Source of the DNA: Diphasiastrum complanatum
Taxonomy: Eukaryota > Streptophyta > Lycopodiopsida > Lycopodiales > Lycopodiaceae
Assembly (NCBI GenBank): GCA_029204225.1
Contig: CM055102.1
Location: 45,084,484 to 45,148,483, forward strand
DNA length: 64,000 nucleotides
Direction: 5' to 3'
Shown: positions 34,515-46,741 of the stretch, piece by piece
How positions within the stretch are numbered: the first letter of the stretch is position 1
Layout: every line of letters starts with the position of its first letter
The notes under the pieces: model-generated
Seen by the model: the letters and a program-made list of their open reading frames with translations, nothing else
Told to the model about the DNA's origin: nothing
Databases searched by the model: none
Translations under genes and position numbers: made by a program

Positions 34515-35540
34515 GAAACCTTACTACACTAAAAGATTCGTATGCAAATTATGTAAAGCACCATGAGGCTGGTATAGCAGAATTGATGCATATTTTCCAT
34601 CTAAGGGGATGGTGAGAACGCACACATATCCTAATCCCTATGTCTTATGCTTTATGATATGATTACTTTGGTTGCTCTCCATGTTGATGACTTGATTATT
34701 ATGGAAGATTAATCAAGACGTAGTGAAAACAATCAAAATAGATCTTCAAAATCAATTTGCGATGACTGATCTTAACATTGGATTCAAAGTTTGGCAAAAA
34801 GGACATGAAATAGGCTTAACATGATTGTAAGTTAGTGAACACTCCTATTGAGCCAGGTAAAAAGCTTTCTAAGTTTGGTGACTCTTAGCCATTTGATGCT
34901 AATTTGTATATGCAACTGGTAAAAAGCTCACCACGACCAAACTAGACAGATATCATGTTATTCGTATTGTGTTATGGCAACACCTACTTAAGAAAATTGG
35001 AAGACCACTAGACACATCTAGAGGTTTGTTAAGGCCACTGTCGATTATGGTCTAGTGAACAAGAGGGAGAATAATCTACCTGAGATTTGAGGCCATGTGG
35101 ATGTGGATTGAGGAGGAGACTATGATGATCAACAATTCACCACAAAGTATGTGTTTCAGTTTGGTTGTAGTTTTTTTCTTGGTGTAGTAAAAATCAGAGC
35201 ATAGTTGCTTTGTTCACATTAAAGGCCAAGTATTAGGCAATGTGCAACGTAGCTCAAAAAGCCATTTAGTTAAGGTAGATTGTGAAGGAAATCAGTTTGC
35301 ACTAGGGAAAACTAACTACCTTATACAACAACAATCATAGTGGTATTCAATTGGCTAAGAATCCAATGTATCACACTAGTAGGACAAAACATATCGAGAT
35401 TCGCTACCACTTCATTTATAGAAGAGTGCAGAACAAAGAGATAGATGTTGTTCATTATGGTACTGATGAGAAAGTAGCTAACATTTTTACGAAGCCACTT
35501 GTAAGAAAAAAAAAAGTTTGATAAGTTTAGATCAAAGCTT
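34515..35540 (+). pseudogene. Ty1/copia RT and RNase H fragment
   Basis: The + strand reads FVCKLCKAP, a gap where YGLKQ would be, WYSRIDAYFPSKGM, then ALHVDDLIIMED (the catalytic YVDD is HVDD here). After many stops it ends with GIQLAKNPMYHTSRTKHIEI, RYHFI and VANIFTKPL, the conserved RNase H end of copia pol. It may belong with the 28480 fragment. Confidence 0.83.
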
Positions 35541-35729
35541 TTTGTACTTAAGTTGTTCAGTTTTAGTATCTTGTATAAGCGTTGTAAAAGTAATTCTACT
35601 TCTAGGGAGAGAGTTCAATTTACTGTACTAATATATTTTGGGTTCAATCATGAGACTAGGACCATTTGTGTGCATGACTAAGTAGTTGACGGGACATGCA
35701 TCCCACTAGCAACAACCCGGGTTGCCACC

Positions 35730-35750
35730 AAAAAAAAAAAAAGGGGGTTT
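35730..35750 (+). promoter_or_regulatory. Possible copia polypurine tract and LTR start
   Basis: A run of A followed by GGGGG and then TTTGTAAG, about 200 bases after the RNase H end. This is the expected place for a polypurine tract; the LTR would begin with TGTAAG at 35750. Its far end could not be set. Confidence 0.4.
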
Positions 35751-38312
35751 GTAAGAGAGAGTGAAATACAATGTGTGCATCAGCTCTTTGAGGTATTTTT
35801 GAAAATTTGTGTTGATGCTTGGGTTGATTTTTATTGTGCTAATCTATGATCATGTTTGCTAGACTTCTAACTTTAAGGTAGTTGTGTTTAATGTGTTTAA
35901 GAAAGTCAGCTTTATCATTGATAAGATTATACACCCCATTCAAAGAACCAAAGTAAGAAACAATATATTATGCACCAAAGTTTTCTTATGGGCACATGAT
36001 CACAATCCATACGGCTTTTTTTTTACAAAAATACAGTAAATATCAATAGTGTGGAGGCACCAAATGTAAATATTCTAGTTAATGAGTAATATGTGTTTTA
36101 CATAGCCTATCTTTAACATAAGTAAAAAAGAATTCCAATCAAAATGCATCTTATGGGAAAAATTATGTCTCATACCGTGAAGCCTTTTTTCCTTCAACTT
36201 AAAGTGCCAGAGTTCTAATTTTAAGCATATGACGCATTTTATGTGGTAGTAATTAAAAATATCAATAGTTGATGTATGGTATTATGTTAAGAAGACAAGT
36301 GTGACATTGCTTGTCATTAATTAGCTAATGTGCCAAAACATTTACATACAAGTCATTATAACTTTTCACAATGAGAAGTATAGTCAAAGCCAAATGACGA
36401 AGTAGTAACTAATTGAGAAGGCCTGCATGCAAGGGCCACAATAAGGAATTGAGAAGGGGGGTTATAGCTACCCCCTATAAGCCTTGTATTTGCGAGTTGC
36501 AGTCGCGCGCTTATGAGTTGCAACCGTGATTCTACTAGAGGGGAGGGATATAAAGAGAGGGAAAGTACTTGTACTCTCCCCCACCCAAGAAAGTACTTCT
36601 CTTTTATGAAACTTTTGAAAGTGATGTGAGTGAGGGGAGGGAGTGCTCCTCCCTGGGCCTCCTCCCCATACCATACTCTTTGAAACTAAACTAAAAAGCT
36701 AAGTTCAAAAGCTTGGAAACAAAAAGAGTTATTTTAACTTAAGATTTATATGAAAGTATCATGGCATCACCACATGAAAGTACGGCTACATATATCCAGG
36801 TTCAAAAATCATATCTATTATTTATTAAGAGTTACATTTGAAGGAATGCGGTTTTTAAATGAACTAATGACGAGATTACTATAAACTCTAGCACCGTTGT
36901 TTAGTATCATAAAACCTTGTAAAAACTGGCTCATGACTTGCTATGGATTTTCTACCGTAACCCGTAATAAGTCTTACTATAAACAAACTTCAATAAACCA
37001 AGTACAATAGTTTATGTATATGTGTTATCTATACCAAAAAGTCTCGTAAGCTTCAGAATCTTCTTTTTTAAGGTTTTTTCTAGACCTACACATTCTTGGA
37101 ATACTTGGAATTGTGCTTGAATGTTGACATCCTTGTTTGATACATGGGTTAGTATGGCATGGAGTTGTCCTAATATCATCAAGGATGTATTTGCCTAAAT
37201 CTAATGGTTAGTGATTTTTATGACTTAGTGTGTCAAACAAGTTCTAGCAAGTAAGCTGGGAGTTTTAAACAATATTAGGGCTTGGACTTCTTGGAAAGCA
37301 TGGATATGCTCAAGATGAAATACATCAGAATATGACCTATTGAATGCGTTTAATAATAGTCAATATTAGCATGGCGTGGATTCTCCCTAATACCAACCTC
37401 ATGATCTGAATCTAACCTTGTTGTTATGCAATTATAATACACGGTCAACCTTGAATACGTTAAACTATGATGATTAGATTAATAAGGATTGAGATCCTAT
37501 AAACTAATCAGTATGGTTGTGGCCCTAGTAAGGTGATGAAAAAGTTTGGCCTATTGTTATTTTCAATACCTGAATGAGAAGATTGGACTAAAGTCAAGAT
37601 GATGTTAGAAATTATGTTAAGTAGTAGAGCCTATTTTGTGGTGCTAACTTGCACGATTTTGTGTGGTGGGATGGTGGCAGGTACCAGCTGGTGGACGTCT
37701 TGAAATATGTTTCACTATGTTGTGCTTTTCCAAGTACTGTATAAACTTCTCAGCTTTATTTTTTACCTTGTTAGTTTATGAATAAAGGTTTCAAAGGGTT
37801 TGGTCTTGACTTGTCAAGAAGAACTATGTGAAATATTGGAACCCTGTCGTGTAGTAACTCACTCATTGTGTTTGTCGCGATAGTAACGAAGTAGAAAGGT
37901 AGAGTAGTCGAGGGCCTATACTACGTAAAATAATATAGGGCCCAAAAGGGCCTTAAAATGAGGTGAAAGACAATTACATTTTAGCGAAGAAGACAACCCG
38001 ACTCAGTCTACTACACTTGTTAGGTCCATGGGTGGAACTCACCAAACCCACTCCCCTCACCTATTTCCACTTTTAAGTTGTGACTAGTCCATATGCTTGC
38101 CTCTATGGCACAAGTACATATCTTCCCCTATGTAAAGAGAAGCACCTCCAAGACTTTGCTTACAAGACACACACAAAGGAATGACTATGGAGCCAAACCA
38201 CTTAACCATGTAGATTCTATTGATCAATTTCCAATAGCATCACCCCCGTGCTAGGGACTAGGATCTGGCAATGAATCACATAACAAGAATGGGAGTGGGG
38301 TGAGTTTCCTCT
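35751..38312. other. AT-rich DNA, possibly starting with a copia LTR
   Basis: No gene recognised. A GC-richer patch at 36430-36670 holds GGATATAAAGAG, which could be a retrotransposon TATA box. The minus-strand frame over it is not considered coding. Confidence 0.4.
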
Positions 38313-38490
38313 AGTGTATATAGGCCCTACTTTATCTATGCATGCACCCATGCAAGCCAATAAACGTCCTAACTCATGCAATAGCTCCACACATCACAAT
38401 AGGGGTGACTGGGTCCTCACAAGATTATTAATTACATTTCTAGCCTAGTTCAAAATAATGAGGCGTAACCAATAATCTTGAGTACTAGAT
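38313..38490 (+). repeat. Dispersed repeat, copy 1 (partner at 58114)
   Basis: It shares the order TAGTGTATATAGGCCC, CGTCCTAAC, TGCAATAGCTCCACAC, CTAGTTC and CGTAACCAATAATCT with 58114-58336, in the same orientation but with indels. The TATATA in both copies hints at a promoter-bearing LTR piece. Confidence 0.7.
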
Positions 38491-39492
38491 GTTGGATTAT
38501 TCTCCCATAATCCTATAGCTAACCAATATCCATTCATTTATCCAGCTCTACAGTTTCATTTGTTTTCCTACACAGTATATAGAAATACACAAGAATCGCT
38601 TAACAGGTGGCTTCGACAATGACAAACTATCAAAGGTGTCGAAGGCTATTTCCGTCGGTTAAGGATATAATAGCTTACTAAAGCTAGTTAGCAAGTGAAT
38701 TTCCAAGAAGTCTTCATTGGATGGATGATAGTGCATTGTGGCCAAGCTCCAATTGCGATTTACGATCTAATTAGTTGCTCTAATTGGGTAAGCCTGAGCA
38801 GCATTCCTCATTAGTATAAAAAAATAGCTTATTATTATAGACAATGATATAACAGAGTTTTTATGATAGAGTTTCTACTTTGATATTGCTAGCATCGCTT
38901 ACTGCTTATGAACAAAAGTGTATCAAACATAGTTATCAGTTACTCAGAGATAGTTTAGAGTATGCGGCTTCATCTGCTATTGTTTTGTACTCACATCATT
39001 TGATTTGTACATGTTACTTACCGAATCAATCATAATTTTTTTATTGCATTCAGTATCATGTCGGAATATATGCAAGCTTCTCTGAAGTTATTTGTATCTG
39101 TTAAATCACTTATTGATCAGTCTGAATTGTTGAATGATTCGATACTACAATATTCAGTATCTCAATTACACTTTGTAATTGTTGAATGATTCGCTACTAC
39201 AATATTCTATATCTGTCAATTACACTTTGTAATTGTTTGTCTATGAATCACTTTAGTACTCATGTTTTTCAATGAGTAGAATCACAGTTGTCCTTGATGC
39301 CTTCGAATTTTGTATCTATGGTTGTCTTCGATGCCTACCCACTCATCAATTAGTTGGATTTGTTGTGATAGAAGATCTAATATGATGTTCCTTATTCACT
39401 AAGATTCCACAACGTTAACCCATAGATCAATAGTTCAACTATGTCTCTCGACAATTTGAATTGTTGGCCCACCTCACATTTCATTTCCAACA
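38491..39492 (+). repeat. Probable 5' LTR of copia element A (left edge uncertain)
   Basis: The right edge is a CAACA just before a primer-binding site. A TGTTGG near 38490 could be the left edge, giving about 1 kb, but no second LTR is available for comparison. Confidence 0.45.
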
Positions 39493-39493
39493 A

Positions 39494-39505
39494 TGGTATC
39501 AAAGC
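39494..39505 (+). promoter_or_regulatory. Primer-binding site of copia element A
   Basis: TGGTATCAAAGC, close to the TGGTATCAGAGC that pairs with the 3' end of plant initiator Met tRNA and primes minus-strand synthesis in copia elements. It lies directly after the LTR-like CAACA end. Confidence 0.8.
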
Positions 39506-39599
39506 TCATGTTGATTGTCATAACCTTTCCAATTAACTTTTTTCAACAAACACATGGAACAATTGTATTCAGAAATTTGACTCATTGTGAGTGATTCCA

Positions 39600-40375
39600 T
39601 GGCGACGACTTTCACATGTACAAGTATCGTATGAAGATGATATTGCTAGAGAAAAATTTGTGGGATGTGGTCGACGGATCCTCAATCCTACCACAACAAG
39701 ATAAAGATCTCATAGCCAAGTGAAAATCCAAAGATGGCATAGCTCTTGCATTAATATCTATGAATATTAAAGATTCACAAATATCTCATATTAGTAGCAA
39801 CAAAATATCTAATCTCATAAGTCTATATGACCCAAGACGCTACCACTTGTCTATTCTTGCAAAAGAAATTATTTTCATACAAGATGTCAGAATCAACTCC
39901 AATCATTGACCATGTTAATTACGTTAGATCATTAATTGATCAAGTTGCTGCAGTTAGATCACCCATTGCCAACAACGATGTGGTCTTGACACTCTTAGGG
40001 AGCCTTCCAGCTTCCTACGATCATTTGGTCATGCTGGTCTTGACACAACCAAATTTAAAAATGCACAAGGTCACTTCAATTCATCTCCAAGAAGAACTCC
40101 GAAGGAAGTCAAATGATGTTTCTACATTAGATAAGTCGATCGCACTATATTCAAAGAAGAAGCATCACTCGAAAAAAAATTGCTATCAACACTTTGGTTA
40201 GGTACAAAGCCATCCATAGACCACCTACAAGTCTTCAGATGTGTTTGCTACGATCAAGCCCCATCAGATAAAAAGAAGAAATTTGATCATCAACGACGAA
40301 CCAGTGCCAAGGCTATATTATTTGGATATCACATCATAACCACCCACAAAGCATTGCTAGCTTATGAACCGTAAA
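39600..40375 (+). mobile_element. Copia element A, gag joined to integrase tail by deletion
   Basis: The gag part (39600-40195) contains LWDVVDG, then VNYVRSLIDQVAAV, LLGSLPASYDHLV and LQEELRRK, as in the UBN2-type gag domain. At about 40195 it passes into TLWLGTKPSIDHLQVFRCVC, which lies near the end of the integrase. The zinc knuckle, protease and most of integrase are gone. Stops occur in the first part. Confidence 0.8.
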
Positions 40376-40731
40376 CCTCAAACCACCGCTACCGCAACCG
40401 CATCGCAACACATACAAACAACGAAGATTACGAAGACCCGACAAACCACAGACCGCAATCTCCAGACAACAAATGAAAGAAACCAAAGGAAACCGCAAGT
40501 CAACACTTGCGGTCCACAAACGAAGACCAAAGCTCAATTGTGGCAACTTCGTCTATGGGCTCAAAGGCGGCTACAAATTCAACGCGTCTTCACAACTCAA
40601 ATCAATGAAGTACCAACTGGATGGACGGACTCCATGGACGAAGAAGACAACAAACTGAAAGCCAATGGCAATGGGTTAAGTAGTTCTTGTAATCATTGAT
40701 TAAAATTAAAGGCCACTCTCTTCCTCTACTT

Positions 40732-40744
40732 GGTATATATAGAG
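40732..40744 (+). promoter_or_regulatory. TATA-like box in the probable LTR of copia element B
   Basis: TTGGTATATATAGAGG lies about 700 bases before the primer-binding site of copia B, the expected place for the LTR promoter. It is the clearest TATA element nearby. Confidence 0.45.
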
Positions 40745-40856
40745 GATGAGCGAGAGAAGGATGGTTAGACAGATTGAGTAATTGGATGATGAATGTGAGC
40801 ATGAAAGCCATCCGCTAGTAAGTGAGAATTAGATGAGTTGATCAATCCTATAAGGA

Positions 40857-40857
<1 letters not shown>

Positions 40858-40952
<95 letters not shown>
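40858..40952. repeat. (CA)n microsatellite inside the probable LTR of copia B
   Basis: About 47 uninterrupted AC units, between the TATA-like box and the primer-binding site. Confidence 0.95.
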
Positions 40953-40954
<2 letters not shown>

Positions 40955-41441
40955 TAGAAGTGTATGCTAGTAAGCGCCACTTACCTTTGTTTATAAGGGA
41001 CAGAGTTTCTCTTGCAGTAACGTGTTGTGCAGTATGCCAAACAACACTCAAAGGATCATTGTAATTGAACATATGCTTTTCTTATCTCTTGTCTACTATG
41101 TACAATCTTTGTATGCGTTATGCTTGTTGAATGCTCTTACAAGATCAGTCGTTATTTGTTTTCTACACAAAGTCTCATTATAACTAATCATTAGTAAGCC
41201 AGCTTGGAAGATGATAGATCTTAATTAGAAGCAGTAGCTACAATTAAGAGTTCGACTCTGTCTAGGCACATCAGGAATCTATTAGAGAACAGTATATCCC
41301 AAATAGCAAGATCACATGAAGCCCATCACTCATTGATTGATCACAACATCGATAGAGACTCAGAGCATATCTCTCTCTATCCGACATTCGGATTCTTCAA
41401 GTCCAATCAGAAATCCCAGAAACCTCTCTAAATTCCAACAG

Positions 41442-41454
41442 TGGTATCAAAGCC
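41442..41454 (+). promoter_or_regulatory. Primer-binding site of copia element B
   Basis: TGGTATCAAAGCC one base after an LTR-like TTCCAACA end. It is the same site type as at 39494. Confidence 0.8.
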
Positions 41455-41582
41455 TCGGTCTAACAAGTCATAGCCCATAAGGTTTTCAGAACTACAGTCT
41501 GACAAGTCAGAGCACATATGGTTCTAAGACCAAATTGATAACAACCGAAGAGCCTTATTCAAGCAAAACATTGTAAATTACA

Positions 41583-42860
41583 ATGGTGTCTATCAGCATC
41601 ATTCAATCAAAGATATGCACCATTCTTCAGGCAGACGGGTCGAACTACCTGGCTTGGAAAGTGAAGACATCGCTTATCCTAAGAGGAGAAGCACTATGGC
41701 CCTAGGTGGACGGAACCAAAGAGATGCCAGCTAATGCTGGAAAAGAGCTTTACGAATGGAAGGAGAAAAATGGTAAAGCAGTAGCTGTCATATCCTCCTC
41801 CATCAAAGACAACATTACTCTTGATCCCTCATCAATATCAAATGCATGAGAACTTTGGGACATGTTGAAGTCAAGATTTGAGACCAAATCACACATCCAA
41901 ATCATGCATTTGGAAGATCAACTCATGTACCTATGCTAGAACAGTAAAGTTCTTACCACATTCATTAGAAACATGAAGAACCTATTCCTTTCTTTGCACA
42001 ATGTCGGCATGGAGCATGTAGTCTCACAAGAGAAGCAGTTGATGTACCTATTATGTGCACTACAAACATAATTTTTTACAACGCGCACTTTGTTGGCAAA
42101 GTATCCTACAATGACTCTCGAGAAGGCAATAAGCTAGGTCAAAGAAGAATTGGAAGCAATAGAGCACTACGATGACAGACAAGAATCTGATCAAGCTCTA
42201 TACAACGGTAAAGATCAACGCAAGAAGAAGCCTCATCCTAAGAGGGAGTCATCTCAAAGATTAGATTGCAATCAACAGAAAGAAGACAACAAATACGGAA
42301 GATCAGAGGTGCCTACTCAGCCCAAAACCGCAAGGTGGTGACAAGAAATTCTACGTTAGATGCAGACGTGACAGACATACCATCGACACATGTTGGTTAA
42401 ATCCAAACATTCAATATGTACACTGACACAAGAAAGGTCATGCAGCAGTAGATGCAGCAATAGACTGCTTTCAAAGCCCAAGAAGCAAGAAGACCCTAAG
42501 TAGGAAGGAGCCCTCCAATAGCTCGTCATATATAGAGGAGTCAGAGTCCTTGAAGATGGCTGAGGAGAGAGTAAATAACAATCCATCCGCTTATTTATGC
42601 ACAGATGTATGTGCTACATCAGAAGTACATCAGAGGCTGACATTCGAAAAGTTGTTCTTGATTCGGGATGTGATGCTAGCACTAGTGCCCTCATCACACA
42701 AGGCAGACACAAAGGCAATCTATATCATCTGAAGGTATGCCTACCAACAAAGCAGGCTCATCAAATCCATGAATCGATGGATCTTCTATGGAATAGGAGA
42801 CTATGTCACATGAACCGAATGGCGCTACAAGCTAGCATGGCACCCTATTGTCTTTCTAGA
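41583..42860 (+). mobile_element. Copia element B: gag, part of protease and pre-integrase, deleted
   Basis: From the ATG at 41583: DGSNYLAWKVKTSLILRG, a stop near 41703, SRFETKSHIQIMHLEDQL and VKEELEAIEHYDD, a copia gag. At 42650-42860 the frame reads VVLDSGCDASTSALITQG, like the protease active site (DSG), then GNLYHLKVCLP and LLWNRRLCHMNRMAL, a pre-integrase piece. The rest of pol is missing. Confidence 0.78.
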
Positions 42861-44840
42861 TGAGTTGGATGAAGATAACACTTCACAACTTGAAATATTC
42901 GCGCAAGACATCTGTGATATTGGAGACCAATCTACCTTTGAGTTCTGCCAGGCTAAAAATTGCCAAATCCCCATGGTTTCTAGCCGCACTACGAATTTGT
43001 TCAAAAATACTTTCAGAAAATCAAATTTCTATAGCACAATTAGTTCTCTTCTGAAAACTATGCAATCAATAGATCTTCTTATATGATTTATTCCATCATT
43101 TCACCCTTCTTTTTACAGAAATTACTAATTTTTATACAAGTTAACTAGAAAGATGATATATGAAAACATCTAAATCCATGAAAAGTATTTATTCCATCAT
43201 TTCACCCTTCTTTTTAAAGAAATTACTAATTTTTATACAAGTTAACTGGAAAGATAATATATGAAAACATCTAAATCCATGAAAAGTAAAAAATAAGTCC
43301 TTCCACAAAAGGATTCACTCTATTACAACCATGACTTTTCTTTCAAATATTCTCAACCTGAGTGACAATAACCATCACCTATCTGAAATCCATCTATGCA
43401 TAAGAGACAACCTGGGTTTAAGAAACTGAAACACAATCACCCTGGAATTTACCAAAATTCCATGTCTATTCATAAAAGTAGTAATTCATACGATGATAAT
43501 AGCCCTTCAGATAAATGACTTCAAACTGGAAGGAATCATATGAAGTCAGTCTGATGTCTAGTATTTGAGAAATTACTAAGAAGTAAAGGTTTAAGAGAGC
43601 AAAACATAGTTTTTTAGAGTTTTTTATTTTGTGAAAGGTGAGATACCCACTTGGGATCCAGATTAAACCTCAAAATTTCAAAAAATACCCAATAAATTTT
43701 GACCAATGATTTTAGATTGACATCCCATAATTATTGAAGGCTACCATTGTCAATCAAATCCTTATGGTCCCAGACCCTCCCCTTTGAAGTTAATGATGTC
43801 TCATACCACCAACTTTCCCTCCAAAAAGATCCTTAACCCCTTAATCTAACTTTTCTAGAGATCCATTGATCTATCTAGCTATCCTATAATCTCTATAGGA
43901 AAATATCCTCCACAACCAAAAACTGGAGAATCCATTTATTTGGATGACTAGCATGTCTTTCAAATGGATATAATAGATCCACACATGACTCTATAATTTA
44001 TGTAGAATAATCAACATAGCTCAATATCACATTAACAATCCTTCCAAGTTAGTGATAAGCTTCGAATATCTATTGATTGGATGGTGTTAACTCTAGGGAT
44101 AAGCTTTTGTCAATTAATAGGTCAAAATATTATTCCATATATTAAAACTCTACTTCTATCATCACAAGATACATCCAAAACTCGTGGATAAACTCATGGT
44201 TATGAAGATATTAGTTATGAATTCAATTAATTGAATTATATCCAAGAAATTAATATCTAATACTAAGTAATTATTCTCAGGGATCTCCAATAACTACAAA
44301 ATGCATTTTCAGAGTATACTTACTACTCTTGAGAAATACAAGCAAAACTCTAAAAAACTATCATAAATTGGCTAAAATCGAAAACCAATCATATTGTCAT
44401 GGTGAAAGCCAATATCTGATGGATCTTAGCAACATGCATGTGGAAGTACTGATAGAAGACCCACTTGGAAACTTTTTCTCCACCAAGAAGAGAAAACAAA
44501 TTGATCTCCACCAAAGTGTTGATGAAAAGCTCCATAGCTCCAATCCCTTCGATCTTTATAAGCTTGACCTGAAGTGTGAAAAATTCAACTAGTTTAGTTG
44601 ATCTATTTTGGCGATTTTGAGGCCAACATGAAATTTCAACTTAGAGATAGATTTATATTTGTCAATAAAGGCCTAAATAGTGTTTGTACTATTTTTGGCA
44701 ACTAGATAAATGGATGAGGTTGGATTTGGACCCATTCTAATTGGCTAGATTTCATACATTGCATCTAGACTAGAGTTTCTAGGTTTTTGATGAAGTACCA
44801 AGAAGTTATCATTTAGGGCAATTGACCAAATGAAAGTTTA
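42861..44840. other. AT-rich DNA with a tandem duplication
   Basis: No gene was recognised. The 87-codon frame at 44329-44592 has no known domain. Confidence 0.45.
43087..43288. repeat. Tandem duplication, two units of 101 bp
   Basis: Units 43087-43187 and 43188-43288 are equal in length and differ at only about four positions, so the duplication is fairly young. No gene is involved. Confidence 0.92.
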
Positions 44841-45981
44841 GCAGTTGTAAATAGCAGCACCAACGTGGAAAAGGTATCTTTGTATTCTCATTTTATGTGG
44901 AGAATTCATCTCTTTTGATTCTATGTCCATCTCATGTGTATTTATCAAGATATCTTGATTTCTAGTGTGTAGAATATCATTTTTGTTGTTGATCTTCAAT
45001 CCTCACGTGCAAAGGATAGTAGGCTGCTACTGTTGTACAGACAGAGAAATACCTTATCTAAGTTCTTATGATTAAATCTTAGTGATTTATGCAATTCTAG
45101 CATGTGTAAATTGATAATTTCTATCTTGTAGCTAAATCTATATGTGCATCCAAATTTGGTCAAAATCTTGTTGATCCATTAAGTGCATTTTGGATCTGTA
45201 TTTTTGTTGGAGGGTTTGTGGATATTGAGACAACCCTATCCATAGTTAATAAGTGAGAGGGATTTGGTACCCTAGGTGTGTAAGTCCAACCCAATGATCA
45301 CATAGTTCATTGATAAGTTAGAAGTTAATAAAAGGCCTTTTTGCAGGACTTTTAATGTCGCAGGGCCTAATAGCCAAGTTAGTAAATAAAAAGGGTTCCC
45401 ACCAAAATTCAAATTGGTTCCTTCCAATTTTTTTATGAGTTCCCTTCACTTTTTGAACTTCAAATACTTAGGATAGAAATTCGCCCATAGGATTTGAGGC
45501 CAAAGCCCTAAAATCCACTATATATAGTGGTAGTTTCAAATATTGTAAACACTTTTCTCTTCATTTCAATACAAGCAGGTTGGCCCTCTTATGAAATGGA
45601 TTTGGAATGTCCTTGCTCTTCATCTTTCCTCCTATAATTATCATGTTTTCTTTGGATTTGCTAATTGTTGGATTTGATGCTTATTGAGATTGACATTCTT
45701 ATGCTTTTTGTGAGAGAGAAAGGGAGAGAGAGAAGAGTAAGTCTTTATCATTGTTGTGGATCTAGTGTTAAAGGTTGTAGTGTTAATTGCTAGTGTTAAT
45801 GGGTTTAGTGTTAACGGATCTTAGTGCTAGATATGAATCGTATGCATTTGCTAGATTATGAACTAAGTTATCACTCTCATGGGAACGAATCTCCACGTGA
45901 CAACTAGTTAATCCTCTTCATCTCCTTGATGCTTGTGTGCTTGGATCTAGGGTTGAAGGTGGATAGGAGATACCTACTACA
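44840..45981 (+). repeat. 5' LTR of a gypsy element, Athila/Tat type (left edge uncertain)
   Basis: It ends CTACTACA just before a tRNA-binding site, contains a TATA palindrome at 45515-45530, and is followed by gypsy RT 760 bases on. The left edge was not determined. Confidence 0.6.
45515..45530 (+). promoter_or_regulatory. TATA box within a perfect 16-bp palindrome
   Basis: CCACTATATATAGTGG reads the same on both strands. It lies about 450 bases before the LTR end, a suitable place for the LTR promoter. Confidence 0.55.
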
Positions 45982-45985
45982 ATTT

Positions 45986-46004
45986 TGGCGTCGTTGTTGG
46001 GGAG
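45986..46004 (+). promoter_or_regulatory. Primer-binding site of the Athila/Tat-type gypsy element
   Basis: TGGCGTCGTTGTTGGGGAG matches, with C-to-T changes, the TGGCGCCGTTGCCGGGGA site typical of plant Athila/Tat elements. The changes fit decay of methylated cytosines. Confidence 0.75.
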
Positions 46005-46741
46005 CTACGCCAATTTTTCATTTTATAGAATGTATATGATTGATGGATGGATGTTAGCTTGCATTTGGCATAATAGGGTTAAAATTGCATTTTAGGATTA
46101 ATTTGGGAGAGATCTTGCTTGATTTGTGTGGATTTTCTTGTTTGAGATCTAATTTGATTGTGGAGCAAAAGAAGCCAGACAGATTATGATTCTTGAGATC
46201 CATTTGGATCTAAAAGAATCTGAGAAAACAATAAAAATTGTTCATTTCTGTCATTTTGGTGAAAATGGGATGTAGAAAGCTTAACACCTTTTTGCAAAAA
46301 TATCATTTCTCTGAGAGGAACCTTCGTTTGAACCTTTGATAGAGTCAGAGTCAGTCCAAGTTACTATTTTTGATAATCAGTGAGTTGGTGGGCAAACGTT
46401 AGCAGGCGAACGTTAAGTCAAGGTCAGTTGTCATATTGATCTATTTTTGTCAAAAAAAAAAAAAAAAGTGCGTTTTTTTGCAAAAATAACAGTATCACTC
46501 TTGATCCTTTTCCTGAACTTTCGCCGACTTGACCTTCGTCGAAACTATTTTTGAGTTCTGATCTATCAGGTCTAGCTATTGTCAAATTTCTAAAATATTC
46601 TGTTACAGTTTGGTATTGATTCTGATAAATCCTTATTTCTAGAAGTGTCAATCGCTTGATCAAGATTCTTTTTTCAAAATCAGAAACCTAATTATTGTCA
46701 AGTGATAAAGTTTTACAGATTTGATTAGAGATAGGAGTTGA

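Noticed and set aside
36468-36674. Minus-strand frame of 68 codons
   Set aside because: Low-complexity Pro/Ser composition in an LTR-like patch; no sign of a gene.
43087-43288. CRISPR-like or satellite array
   Set aside because: Only two units without spacers; a simple tandem duplication in a plant genome.
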